Shown here piece by piece: positions 1 through 8,042 of a stretch of DNA of 64,000 bases. Positions within the stretch are counted from its first letter, which is position 1. Each line of letters begins with the position of its first letter. This DNA comes from Emticicia sp. 21SJ11W-3 (GTDB taxonomy: Bacteria > Bacteroidota > Bacteroidia > Cytophagales > Spirosomataceae). Under the pieces are notes generated by a model. It saw only the letters and a program-made list of their open reading frames with translations, was not told where the DNA came from and made no database searches. The translations under genes were made by a program, and so were the position numbers. The DNA is taken from assembly GCF_024138715.1 (NCBI RefSeq), contig NZ_CP092074.1, forward strand, positions 2,480,001 through 2,544,000. Reading direction: 5' to 3'.

Positions 1-818
1 ATGGCGCCTGCGTATAATAGCACGTCTGTTCTTCTGGGGTCTACGCGGGCTGCCCGTTCATAATTAACCAGGGCGCTGTCCAGCCATCCTTTTTTAAAAT
101 AGGTCAGTCCTCTTTCTACAATAAAATCTGCGTTGTTCTTAAATTCAGCAATGGCTTTCTGATTAACTACCAGCGCGGAGTCGTACATCCGGTAGCTTTG
201 AAGTATGTCAGTCAGCTTTGTGTAACCCTCGCGGAACGACGGCTTAATTTCAATAGCTTTGTTAATAAGGGCAATGGCACTTACGGTGTCGCCTTTACGT
301 GCAGCCAGGGTGCCTCTGTAGAAATGCGTTTCACCATCAAACGGCGCTGTTTGCATTGATTTTGCCAGGTACTTTTCTGCACCGGCCAGGTCATTTCTTT
401 GCTGAGCAAGGTCGCCCAGTAGCGTATATAATTCCGGGGTATCAAAGTTCAGGATTTCAGCACTCTGCGCAAAAGAAAAAGCCTCATCTATTTTTTTCAT
501 TCTGCGCAAAATAAGCGCCTTTGTAAATAAATATTTGCCCACGTTTGGCTTCAGCTGGTCGGCACGGTTAATGTCTTCCAGAGCGCTTTCGGTGTCGTTC
601 AGTTTCAGATATATGCCTGCTCTTTTGTAATAGTTCTCTGCCACGCTGGGGTTGCTTCTGATGGCCTCTGTAAGAGCCACTTCGGCAGCCTCGTTCATTT
701 CGCTTTCAGTCTGAAACTGTGTAGGCGGAATTTTGGAGCGCTCGCGGTTGCCTTGCCCACAGGCGGCAAGCAAAACCGTTACTATCAGTAAAATATATAA
801 TTGAAATTGTTTTTGCAT
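1..818 (-). CDS. TPR-repeat lipoprotein (3' end beyond window)
   Basis: Reading leftward from an ATG at 818-816, the frame stays open to the window edge, so the C-terminus is missing. The first residues form a lipoprotein signal (MQKQFQLYILLIVTVLLAAC) with the acceptor Cys at residue 20. After it come repeated helical pairs of tetratricopeptide type, for example around AENYYKRAGIYLKL, GKYLFTKALILRRM, PELYTLLGDLAQQ and GETHFYRGTLAARKGD. TPR lipoproteins in this phylum usually act as scaffolds in the periplasm or at the outer membrane; no specific partner can be named. The gene is separated by 132 bases from the methyltransferase gene on the same strand. The repeat family is clear; the function is unknown. 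Confidence 0.8.
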   Translation of the reverse strand, partial: MQKQFQLYILLIVTVLLAACGQGNRERSKIPPTQFQTESEMNEAAEVALTEAIRSNPSVAENYYKRAGIYLKLNDTESALEDINRADQLKPNVGKYLFTKALILRRMKKIDEAFSFAQSAEILNFDTPELYTLLGDLAQQRNDLAGAEKYLAKSMQTAPFDGETHFYRGTLAARKGDTVSAIALINKAIEIKPSFREGYTKLTDILQSYRMYDSALVVNQKAIAEFKNNADFIVERGLTYFKKGWLDSALVNYERAARVDPRRTDVLLYAGA

Positions 819-950
819 TATTATTTGGTGGAACCACACGGGCATACAGCCATTTTTTTACAAAAATCCGAAAATTTTCTAACAATAAAAACCTTTACCA
901 AGAATATAGAGTAGCAGCCGCAACAGAACCTAAAGGTAATTGACCGTTTG

Positions 951-1847
951 TTACACTGAGGCAAAACGATAAAACACACCTAAAGGCAGATTTTTACCGA
1001 ATGAATCTTGTATCATCAGTTCGCCCATTTCAGGATTCATAACGGCCTGATAATTCTGTTTAATGATGGTTTCTGCAATTACTGCCGAAAAACCCATTGA
1101 ATAGAGATTTAGAATAAAAAAGAAGTGGTTATCATCAATCAATTGCAGGCATGCTTTTATAAGTTCGTTGATTCCTTCTTCCAGAATCCATTTTTCGCCG
1201 TCAGGGCCACGGCCATAGGCGGGGGGGTCTAGTATGATACCATTGTATTTTCTGCCACGTTTTACTTCGCGCTTTACAAATTTCAGGGCATCTTCAACTA
1301 CCCATCTGATATCAGTCAACTGGCTTATTTCCATATTTTCGCGCGCCCATGAAATAGTTTGTTTAATAGAGTCAACGTGTGTCACGTCAGCACCGTTTCC
1401 TTTGGCAACTATAGAGGCACCACCCGTGTAGGCAAAAAGATTGAGTACCTTCGGGTTTTCAAGGGGCATTATTTTCAGCTTGGTTTCTATATATTGCCAG
1501 TTTTCGGCCTGTTCCGGAAAGATACCCACATGCTTAAACGAAGAAAGCGAAAGTTTGAATTTATAATTTTTACCACCCAGGGTATAGGGTAAATACCATT
1601 TTTCAGGCATTTTTTTCAGATTATGCCATTCACCTCTTTCGTCCGGGCTTAGCTGATCGCGCCCTTTGGTTTTTCTGAAAACAGCAGAGGCTTTCTTCTC
1701 CCAGATTTCTTCACTGAGCGATTTATCCCACACGGCTTGTGGTTCAGGGCGGGCCAGAATGTAATCGCCGAAGCGTTCTAATTTTTCAAAATTGCCCGAA
1801 TCTATTAATTCGTAGGAATCTATTTTTGGCTGAAGAAGCTGATACAA
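951..1847 (-). CDS. class I SAM-dependent methyltransferase, RlmI-like (COG1092 type)
   Basis: This 298-residue protein has a Rossmann-fold SAM site, VLNLFAYTGGAS at about residues 134-145, and the catalytic-loop motif DPPAYGRG at about 207-214. That combination is typical of 23S rRNA cytosine-C5 methyltransferase relatives (RlmI/COG1092). It lacks the N-terminal PUA domain of Escherichia coli RlmI, so its RNA target is uncertain. The N-terminal stretch (DSGNFEKLERFGDYILARP) is a family-specific extension. The only plausible start is TTG at 1847: there is no in-frame ATG before the conserved part. The reading frame is the same as that of the preceding gene, whose TAA lies nine codons upstream, so translational coupling or reinitiation is possible. 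Confidence 0.82.
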   Translation of the reverse strand: MYQLLQPKIDSYELIDSGNFEKLERFGDYILARPEPQAVWDKSLSEEIWEKKASAVFRKTKGRDQLSPDERGEWHNLKKMPEKWYLPYTLGGKNYKFKLSLSSFKHVGIFPEQAENWQYIETKLKIMPLENPKVLNLFAYTGGASIVAKGNGADVTHVDSIKQTISWARENMEISQLTDIRWVVEDALKFVKREVKRGRKYNGIILDPPAYGRGPDGEKWILEEGINELIKACLQLIDDNHFFFILNLYSMGFSAVIAETIIKQNYQAVMNPEMGELMIQDSFGKNLPLGVFYRFASV

Positions 1848-1874
1848 GGTAAATTCTTTTAAATGAAACTTAAA

Positions 1875-3413
1875 TTACTGCACTTTGCTGAGATAAATAG
1901 TCTTACGGATATTTGTCTGAGGAAGCGACTGTTGTCTTTTTTTGCGTTTGCCGTTTTCTGGCTTTGGCAGGTCTAATTCTTTTATGGCTTCAAATTTAAC
2001 ACGACTTCCGTCTGCAAGAAAATAATTTCCGTACCAATTTCGCACACCATGATAACCAGCCACAAACTGCGCATTTTTTGGGTCAATTGTTTCGTCTGAC
2101 AATTTATAGGTTTCTGGCCTTGCAAACTCAGATAAATTGCTGATTGCCAGGCTGCCTTTCAGGCATACCGCCGTTGACTTGTTTTCTGAAACGGCCAGAT
2201 TTTGTTCTACAGCAGGCGACACCAGATTCATATCTACCCGGCTTTGCGAAATCAGGTTACCGTCGGTGTCAAAGCTGGCCACAAAACCATTCAGAAAATT
2301 ATATCCTTTAAATACCTGCCGCGATTGCGTGCGCGGATAATTGTTGTAGGTGCCGTACCGGCCATAAGCGGGGTAGGGGTCATACCCACCATAATAGGGG
2401 CTGCTGGTGGTTACATTCTGATAATTGGCCTGAAAAAAAGTACCACCCATTGTAAGTGTGTTGCCGCCAAAAACAGGTTGTATGGGCAATAAAACAAAAT
2501 TATCAGCAATTTTTTTTACTGTGGCTTCGTCAATGGCTGGTATGCCTTTCAGCAGTTGGCGGTAGTCATAAAAACGGGTAAAAGTGGTTTTGCCTTCTTC
2601 AAGCCTGGATACATAAATGCCTTTCGCACCCGAGTTTGACTGATAAGTACCGGTAATAAATTTTAAACCTGCCTGCACATCTGTTAAGGTAGCAGTAAGC
2701 GGAAAATTACCAGCATTGGAAGCAATGGTGTTTTTAATAATAAGCCTGCCAGTGGTATCATATTTAGCATAAACCACGTAGGCGTCTTTTATAAATTCGC
2801 CTTTTTTCTTTTTTTCGTTGGTATAACCTGCCTCTTTAATTGCCCACAGGCTTTCTATAGTATTACCGGTAGCATGATAGTTCAGATATTGAACGGTGGC
2901 CTTTCCGGTTAATTCGGCGGGTATAAACTGCCCTGTATCTTCATTGAAATCAAACTTATAAAAAGCAGCACCTTTTTCATTGATACCCGCCATCAGAATG
3001 CGGTCTTTAAAGAAAACGTAGTCCTGGTCCTGAAAAAACTCGCGTAGCTCAAATCCACGGTTATTAAATTTGCCATCTTTCAAAGCAATGCTGAATACCT
3101 GATAATACATACCCTGCGCTTCGCTGAACATAAAGGTAATTTGCTCGCTATCAACAGTAAAGGCCGTTGGTTTTTTTTCAACATCGAGAAAGATTTCTGA
3201 CTCCCAGACTTTGTTCAGTTCTGTATCAAATTTTACTATTACAGCCTTGGTTACATCTTTTTTGGCAAACAAAATTACGCCTTTGTCTCCTAGCGGAATC
3301 AATTGCTGCCAGGTCGGCTTGCCGCTGATTTCATATTCTACTGTTTTTAAAACCTGCGCAGAAACCCCTGACCAGCAGGCCAAAAAAATAAATATAAACG
3401 CTGCTTTTCTCAT
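1875..3413 (-). CDS. secreted protein of unknown function, tandem paralogue A
   Basis: The 512-residue product starts with a Sec signal peptide (MRKAAFIFIFLACWSGVSAQ). I do not recognise a named domain. The mature part looks like beta-strand repeats of the 'LGDKGVILFAKK ... VIVKFDTELNKVWES' kind, as in beta-propeller-like or WD-like secreted proteins. A Tyr/Gly/Pro-rich insert lies near residues 335-360 (YYGGYDPYPAYGRYGTY). The C-terminus is basic (KRKKRQQS) and ends IYLSKVQ. The next gene upstream (3447-5081) is a paralogue with the same architecture: matching LGDxG and FDTxL motifs, an aromatic-rich insert in the same place, and endings IYLSKVQ versus FYLNKIAF. The two are probably co-transcribed, with a 33-base gap. 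A cell-envelope role is inference. Confidence 0.7.
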   Translation of the reverse strand: MRKAAFIFIFLACWSGVSAQVLKTVEYEISGKPTWQQLIPLGDKGVILFAKKDVTKAVIVKFDTELNKVWESEIFLDVEKKPTAFTVDSEQITFMFSEAQGMYYQVFSIALKDGKFNNRGFELREFFQDQDYVFFKDRILMAGINEKGAAFYKFDFNEDTGQFIPAELTGKATVQYLNYHATGNTIESLWAIKEAGYTNEKKKKGEFIKDAYVVYAKYDTTGRLIIKNTIASNAGNFPLTATLTDVQAGLKFITGTYQSNSGAKGIYVSRLEEGKTTFTRFYDYRQLLKGIPAIDEATVKKIADNFVLLPIQPVFGGNTLTMGGTFFQANYQNVTTSSPYYGGYDPYPAYGRYGTYNNYPRTQSRQVFKGYNFLNGFVASFDTDGNLISQSRVDMNLVSPAVEQNLAVSENKSTAVCLKGSLAISNLSEFARPETYKLSDETIDPKNAQFVAGYHGVRNWYGNYFLADGSRVKFEAIKELDLPKPENGKRKKRQQSLPQTNIRKTIYLSKVQ

Positions 3414-3446
3414 TAAAGATTAGTTTTCAGAAATAATGGTTTGGTG

Positions 3447-5081
3447 TCAGAAAGCAATTTTGTTAAGATAAAACACCCTTCTTGAACCATCATTTTTGTT
3501 GGATATTTTCTGATACCCCCAGGCCAGATAATAATTCTGATGCCAGTATTCAATATCATCGGTTGATGTATCTCTTACTTTATCACCCTCGCGGGCCGTT
3601 TCTATCTCAATTATTTTGTTACCTTCTACCACATCGTTACCTCTTACAATTTTGGTCGATAACTTTCCTTTGTTGCTATAAACCAGCGTGATTTCGTTGT
3701 TATCGGTCTTTATTTTTACTTTTTCTTTCAGTTCATAAGTTTTCAGGTTGTCGAAACTGAAACTGTTGTCCCAGATAAGATTACCTTTTTTATCAAATCC
3801 GGCCACAACCGCATGGGTATATTTGAAGCCATCAAACTGCTGATTATTAAAGCCACGGTTGCCCGACCACAGCCAGGGGTTCCATGCCCAGGAGTTCATG
3901 CCAAAATAGCGGTAACCACCCATACCATAGCCGTAGGGGCTCCAGAAAGGGTTGCCGTACATGGGCGAACCATAAAAAGTGTTGTTGTTTCTGAACTCAG
4001 GATAGAACACCTCTGCTACCAGAATGTACTGGTCGTCTTTCTGGATAATGTCATGTACCAGCACACGGTAGTTAAGCCGCAGGTCGCTGCCTTTGTCGCG
4101 CTTTTTGTTAATCTGGCGTTCAATACGGTCTTGCTGTTTCTGAGACATAAACTTGAAGAAATTCCTGAACTCGGTAAAACTGTGCAGCTTCAGGTATTCG
4201 GTGTTATCTTCATCTACTTTACTTATATAAAGCCCCTGCGACATAGGAACTCCATTGGACTGATACCCGCGGAAACCATAGTTACCAATCATTAGTTGGG
4301 TGCCATCATTGAGCGAGAAGAGTTTTCCTGTCAGTAAACCATAGTCTTCTTCGGGTTCAACGCTCAGGTGTTCTACTATTTTTCCGTTCTGGTTTATGCG
4401 CTTCACCACCATATAGCTTGAACGTCCCTTTTTTACAGAGTAAGATACCACCAGCAGGTTGTTTTCGTCATCAAAGTCGAGTGATGAAATACTGGCAGTT
4501 CCTTTAAGCCCCCCGGCCAGTATACGTGGCTGAAGTTTGTGCAGGTTAACGCTCATTAATACAGGCTCGTCCTTTACCATTCCGGCCAGATAGGCAAAGT
4601 CGTTATGCACTTTAAATTCAGATACCTCAAAGCGGGTGATGTTCTCGAAAAAGAACTTCTGCATGATGCCAATGCCTGTTGAAACTTTAATAATCTGGTA
4701 TAAATCGCTGTTATATTTGCTGAAAAGCAAATATACATCGCGGCCGTCACGATAATAATCAACAAAATTCTGGTTTTCTTCCAGGTCTCCGTTCAATGAC
4801 CAGCCCAATTGCAGGTCTGTATCAAATTTGGTAATACTGAACGTTTTCTTTGAAGTTTTAGACAGCACCACCAAACCTTCATCACCCAGCGAAATTACCT
4901 GAAGTTTGTTGTCGTCGCCACCGCCTACGGGTATTTCAATTCTTTTTACACTCTGCGCCTGAATAGCCTCGGTTGCCAATAAAAATGTGGCTAGCACGAG
5001 CATAATTGCTTTTAGCCCTGTCATAAATTTCAGGCGGCTTTGTGCTTTAAAAAACTGAGAAGCAATAATTTTATGATTCAT
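3447..5081 (-). CDS. secreted protein of unknown function, tandem paralogue B
   Basis: This 544-residue paralogue of the next gene downstream shares its opening beta motif (VISLGDEGLVVLSKTSKK, ITKFDTDLQLGWS). It also has an insert of Tyr, Gly, Asn, Trp and Met near residues 370-415 (MYGNPFWSPYGYGMGGYRYF) and a FYLNKIAF ending. The annotated ATG at 5081 overlaps the end of the EVE gene by 11 bases. A second ATG at 5024 gives a more conventional signal peptide (MTGLKAIMLVLATFLLATEA) and removes the overlap, so the true start may be 5024. The aromatic insert resembles low-complexity surface or adhesive segments. No catalytic motif is visible and no function is assigned. Confidence 0.7.
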   Translation of the reverse strand: MNHKIIASQFFKAQSRLKFMTGLKAIMLVLATFLLATEAIQAQSVKRIEIPVGGGDDNKLQVISLGDEGLVVLSKTSKKTFSITKFDTDLQLGWSLNGDLEENQNFVDYYRDGRDVYLLFSKYNSDLYQIIKVSTGIGIMQKFFFENITRFEVSEFKVHNDFAYLAGMVKDEPVLMSVNLHKLQPRILAGGLKGTASISSLDFDDENNLLVVSYSVKKGRSSYMVVKRINQNGKIVEHLSVEPEEDYGLLTGKLFSLNDGTQLMIGNYGFRGYQSNGVPMSQGLYISKVDEDNTEYLKLHSFTEFRNFFKFMSQKQQDRIERQINKKRDKGSDLRLNYRVLVHDIIQKDDQYILVAEVFYPEFRNNNTFYGSPMYGNPFWSPYGYGMGGYRYFGMNSWAWNPWLWSGNRGFNNQQFDGFKYTHAVVAGFDKKGNLIWDNSFSFDNLKTYELKEKVKIKTDNNEITLVYSNKGKLSTKIVRGNDVVEGNKIIEIETAREGDKVRDTSTDDIEYWHQNYYLAWGYQKISNKNDGSRRVFYLNKIAF

Positions 5082-5481
5082 AACTTTTAGCGACGATGAG
5101 GTCGAACTCTTCTTTTTTAACGGGTTGAACTGAAAGCCTACCCTGGCGCACCAAAGCCATGTCTTGTAGTCGTTCGTCGGCCTTTATAGCCTGTAGCGTT
5201 ACTCCCTTGGGTAGTTTTTCAACAGGTGCCAGGTCAACAACTACCCAGCGTGGGTCGTCGGTGGTTGGGTCAGGATATGATTCTTTAACAACTTTGGCAA
5301 TGCCTACTACATCAAGCCCTTCGTTTGAGTGATAGAAAAGTACCAGGTCTCCGGTTTTCATTGCGGCAAGATTGTTGCGTGCTGCGTAGTTTCGTACGCC
5401 GTCCCACATCCCTACGCCTTGTTTAACGAAATCGTCCCACGAATATTTGAATGGTTCTGATTTTACAAGCCAATAATTCAT
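5071..5481 (-). CDS. EVE domain-containing protein
   Basis: The 136-residue protein is a single EVE domain, a PUA-like fold that binds modified nucleic-acid bases. It opens with the family signature MNYWLVKSEP and contains WDGVRNYAARNNL (about residues 27-39), GDLVLFYHS (about 46-54) and DPRWVVVDLAPV. The length matches stand-alone bacterial EVE proteins related to thymocyte nuclear protein 1. I chose ATG 5481 because the conserved domain begins exactly there; an upstream in-frame codon at 5514 would add an unrelated 11-residue tail lying in the menB terminator. The 3' end overlaps the following secreted-protein gene by 11 bases. The biological role in bacteria is poorly defined. Confidence 0.88.
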   Translation of the reverse strand: MNYWLVKSEPFKYSWDDFVKQGVGMWDGVRNYAARNNLAAMKTGDLVLFYHSNEGLDVVGIAKVVKESYPDPTTDDPRWVVVDLAPVEKLPKGVTLQAIKADERLQDMALVRQGRLSVQPVKKEEFDLIVAKSYES

Positions 5482-5510
5482 AGTTAAATGATTTAAGTTA
5501 AAAATGAATA

Positions 5511-5537
5511 TCAAAAAAGCCCCAGTTGAATGGGGCT
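5511..5537 (-). terminator. Rho-independent terminator of menB
   Basis: A six-base-pair stem (AGCCCC/GGGGCT, eight-base loop) is followed on the minus strand by a run of T. It lies 19 bases after the menB stop and before the EVE gene, so menB is probably transcribed alone. Confidence 0.8.
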
Positions 5538-5555
5538 GTTGTATGTGCTGGCAAA

Positions 5556-6368
5556 TTAAGGAAACTTAGGGAATTTTTTAAAGTCTGGCTTGCGCTTTTC
5601 GAGAAACGAGCGGAAACCTTCTTTGGCTTCTTCTGAAAGATAATATAGCAACGTTGCATTTCCGGCCAGCTCCTGAATACCAGCTTGTCCGTCCAGCTCT
5701 GCATTGAATGATGATTTCAGCATTCTGATAGCCAGCGGAGACTTCTCCTGTATTTTACGGGCCCATTCAACTGTTACTTCTTCCAGTTGTTCTAATGGCA
5801 CCACTTTATTTACTAATCCCATATCAAGGGCTTCCTGTGCATTGTACTGGTCGCACAGGTACCAGATCTCACGGGCTTTTTTCTGGCCAACAATACGTGC
5901 CAGGTAGCTGGCGCCAAAGCCGCCATCAAAACTACCTACTTTAGGGCCTGTCTGGCCGAAACGGGCGTTTTCAGCGGCAATAGTCAGGTCGCATACTACG
6001 TGCAGCACATGGCCGCCACCAATAGCCCAACCTGCTACCGATGCAATAACCACTTTAGGTATTGAACGAATCATTCTTTGTAGGTCAAGCACATTGAGGC
6101 GTGGAATGTGGTCGTCGCCGATGTAACCGCCGTGGCCACGTACTGATTGGTCTCCACCGCTACAGAAGGCTTTTCCGCCTTCGCCTGTCAGAATAATGAC
6201 TTCAATTGATGGTTCTTCGCGGCAAAAAGCCATGGCATCAATCATTTCTTTTACCGTCTGCGGACGAAACGCATTGTGTTTTTCAGGACGGTTGATACTG
6301 ATTTTGGCGATGCCTTCGAAGAATGTAAATTTTATATCTTCGTACTCTTTAATCGTTTCCCAAGTCAT
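5556..6368 (-). CDS. menB: 1,4-dihydroxy-2-naphthoyl-CoA synthase
   Basis: MenB closes the second ring of the menaquinone nucleus, converting o-succinylbenzoyl-CoA to 1,4-dihydroxy-2-naphthoyl-CoA in the cytoplasm. The 270-residue product is a crotonase-fold enzyme with MenB-specific signatures rather than generic enoyl-CoA hydratase ones: [11 protein letters not shown] (residues 69-78), [11 protein letters not shown] (113-123) and [16 protein letters not shown] (137-152). The C-terminal end ([16 protein letters not shown]) is also typical. The ATG at 6368 begins directly at the conserved [12 protein letters not shown]. The ligase that makes its substrate (menE) lies 1.7 kb away on the other strand. 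It is followed by its own terminator and preceded by a 353-base non-coding stretch. Confidence 0.96.
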   Translation of the reverse strand: MTWETIKEYEDIKFTFFEGIAKISINRPEKHNAFRPQTVKEMIDAMAFCREEPSIEVIILTGEGGKAFCSGGDQSVRGHGGYIGDDHIPRLNVLDLQRMIRSIPKVVIASVAGWAIGGGHVLHVVCDLTIAAENARFGQTGPKVGSFDGGFGASYLARIVGQKKAREIWYLCDQYNAQEALDMGLVNKVVPLEQLEEVTVEWARKIQEKSPLAIRMLKSSFNAELDGQAGIQELAGNATLLYYLSEEAKEGFRSFLEKRKPDFKKFPKFP

Positions 6369-6469
6369 AATCTATATTTGAATGGTTATAATTTATTGGT
6401 TTTTAATTCTGTTTAAATCTTGCGTCTATGCGTTGCTATAAAAGCTTCTGATTTTAATATTCCTCGGTT

Positions 6470-6493
6470 GTTACTTTTTACGTAAAAAGTAAC
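6470..6493. repeat. perfect 24-base palindrome
   Basis: The sequence starts GTTACTTTTTAC, and its second half is the exact reverse complement of the first. It could form a cruciform or hairpin, or bind a dimeric regulator. No poly-T tail follows on either strand, so a simple terminator is unlikely. Confidence 0.85.
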
Positions 6494-6659
6494 CAAGACT
6501 AGCCGTCCGAAACCTGCATCATTTAAACTCGTCCAATTAAAAATCCGAAAGTTCATTGCTATTTTTCTATAAACTGAACTCGATTTTTAATCTTAGACTA
6601 GCCGTCTGCCTCAACAGGAAATGATGTTTTAAGGACTTTAATTTTTAGTTGCTATTTTT

Positions 6660-6703
6660 CCTCTGTGAAACTCTGTGTAAAACTTTGTGACACTCCGTGG
6701 TTA
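6660..6703. repeat. degenerate CTCTGTG short tandem repeat
   Basis: Four heptamers related to CTCTGTG (CTCTGTG, CTCTGTG, CTTTGTG, CTCCGTG) occur about every 10 bases, separated by short A-rich spacers, just downstream of the DUF2452 stop codon. Such CTCTGTG-type strings are remembered as scattered intergenic repeats in many environmental bacteria; their function is unknown. Confidence 0.6.
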
Positions 6704-6721
6704 TGAGTTTTGATAACTGCT

Positions 6722-7192
6722 TTACTCCAAATCATCTAAATCTATTACATCACTGCGGTTGTCTTCCTGAAAAAACTCTACTTTCCAGGTGTGGTCGGCC
6801 AAAAGGAAAACCTTTGCCAGAAACTGGTTGAATGGAAACGACCGACCCCATTCGTTAGGAGCAACCATAGAAAGGATATCGGTACCGTCTTTTTTTTCGT
6901 AAAGATAATAAACATGATTAATGATAGGCTCAAAACCAATAGCTGCATCATAAATCCGTTCAGAAACATCAATCCTGTTTTTGATTTCTTTAGCCTGCTG
7001 AGCCAGCAATTCCATTTGGCGGTAAATCTTGTTCAGCTGCTCGCCTGTTTGCTGCCGCATGGCCATTTGAGCTTTACCTTTTACTTTTCCGATGTCTTCA
7101 GGGCGAATCACAGCGCCACCCGCAGTGTGGGCGTATTCCATTAGTCCCGGGTTTTCAGCAACCTTTATCTTGTCTATCGGATTCTTTTCCAT
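6722..7192 (-). CDS. DUF2452 family protein
   Basis: This 156-residue soluble protein has no signal peptide or membrane segment. It contains the block GGAVIRPEDIGKVKGKA (residues 26-42), then AMRQQTGEQLNKIYRQMELL and QQAKEIKNRIDVSERIYDAA, which together look like the DUF2452 family. The middle is predicted helical and coiled-coil-like. The second half (FEPIINHVYYLYEK, MVAPNEWG) carries the more conserved aromatic residues, and the tail is acidic (DVIDLDDLE). The function of the family is unknown to me. It is divergent from the Rieske protein gene with 325 bases between them and appears monocistronic. Confidence 0.7.
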   Translation of the reverse strand: MEKNPIDKIKVAENPGLMEYAHTAGGAVIRPEDIGKVKGKAQMAMRQQTGEQLNKIYRQMELLAQQAKEIKNRIDVSERIYDAAIGFEPIINHVYYLYEKKDGTDILSMVAPNEWGRSFPFNQFLAKVFLLADHTWKVEFFQEDNRSDVIDLDDLE

Positions 7193-7517
7193 CTTGCAAA
7201 TTTATTTTGAAAACTTTGTTTCTGAACCAAATCAATAAAAAATAATAGTTTGATGCCTGTTTTTTAACCTTGATATTAAAACCAAAACCGGTGTTTTTAG
7301 TTTTAAAGAATAACAAAACAGACTAATTGCTCTGCAAATGTAGTTGTTTTAGGATAAAATACCTGAATAATTTAGATAATGTAGATATTTAATCTAAAAA
7401 TACATTTGGGTTAGGATATAATCACCTTTAAAAGGTGTCATTTGCGACGATTTGAATAAAATTTACGTATATATTATACTTGCCAAGGTTTGGCTATAAC
7501 TAAATACACGTTACATT
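7193..7517. other. divergent intergenic region
   Basis: This AT-rich stretch of 325 bases lies between two divergent genes. The right end carries a promoter for the Rieske gene (7451-7482). The rest shows no gene, long repeat or strong hairpin; it presumably also holds the DUF2452 promoter. Confidence 0.6.
7451..7482 (+). promoter_or_regulatory. Bacteroidota-type promoter for the Rieske gene
   Basis: TTTG at 7451-7454, a 20-base spacer and TATACTTG at 7475-7482 match the phylum consensus TTTG-N19-21-TAnnTTTG with one mismatch. Transcription would start near 7489, leaving a leader of about 30 bases before ATG 7518. Confidence 0.55.
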
Positions 7518-7976
7518 ATGGAAAACAATACGATTGACAGAAGCGAATTTATGAAACAGGTGGGTATCAGTTTTGGTACCATTTTATTAATGAATTGCCT
7601 GCAGGCCTGCGACAGTGGAGGCGAAGTGCCAGACCCTAACCCGGGTGGAAATAGCGGCAAAGTAGATTTTGTTTTAGACCTTAACAATGCCACTTATGCA
7701 GTACTTAAGAACAAAGGGGGTAATGTGGTAGTAAAACCGCAGAATATAATAGTGGCACGTACCAATATAGATACTTTTATTGCAGTGAGCGCCATTTGCA
7801 CGCATCAGGCCTCTACTATTAACTACAGGGCGGCCAGCAATGATTTTTTGTGCCCGAATCATTTATCTGAATTTACGGCTGATGGCTCGGTGCAGAAGGG
7901 GCCTGCAACTACACCACTGAAGAAATATTTGGTATCGGTTGATGTAACAAATAATACTGTGCGCATTTTTGAGTAA
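7518..7976 (+). CDS. Rieske [2Fe-2S] domain lipoprotein
   Basis: The 152-residue protein carries the Rieske cluster ligands C94-x-H96 (CTH) and C112-x-x-H115 (CPNH), spaced as expected for one 2Fe-2S cluster. The N-terminus has a hydrophobic segment and a possible lipobox ending at Cys31 (CLQAC), followed by a Gly/Pro linker. It is therefore probably a membrane-anchored periplasmic electron carrier rather than a dioxygenase ferredoxin. It is small and stand-alone, with no cytochrome b gene nearby, so it is not evidently part of a bc1 complex. It lies just upstream of menE (66-base gap), and the pair may be co-transcribed. The electron partner is unknown. Confidence 0.85.
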   Translation: MENNTIDRSEFMKQVGISFGTILLMNCLQACDSGGEVPDPNPGGNSGKVDFVLDLNNATYAVLKNKGGNVVVKPQNIIVARTNIDTFIAVSAICTHQASTINYRAASNDFLCPNHLSEFTADGSVQKGPATTPLKKYLVSVDVTNNTVRIFE

Positions 7977-8042
7977 ATTTGCGCCACAATTACAAACGAA
8001 TCTTTGCAGCATGGGCTGTTTGGGTTTATTATTGGTGCAACA

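Larger units (their letters stand above)
6369..6721. other. non-coding stretch with palindrome and short repeats
   Basis: These 353 bases between menB and the DUF2452 gene hold no credible gene. They contain a perfect 24-base palindrome (6470-6493), the 11-mer GACTAGCCGTC twice (6497-6507 and 6596-6606), the 12-mer TTGCTATTTTTC twice (near 6556 and 6649), and a run of degenerate CTCTGTG units (6660-6703). The menB promoter should lie here but I could not place it with confidence. Confidence 0.75.

Noticed and set aside
3813-4295. Open frame of 160 codons opposite paralogue B
   Set aside because: Antisense to the secreted-protein gene; its Val-rich composition comes from the reverse strand of the aromatic insert.
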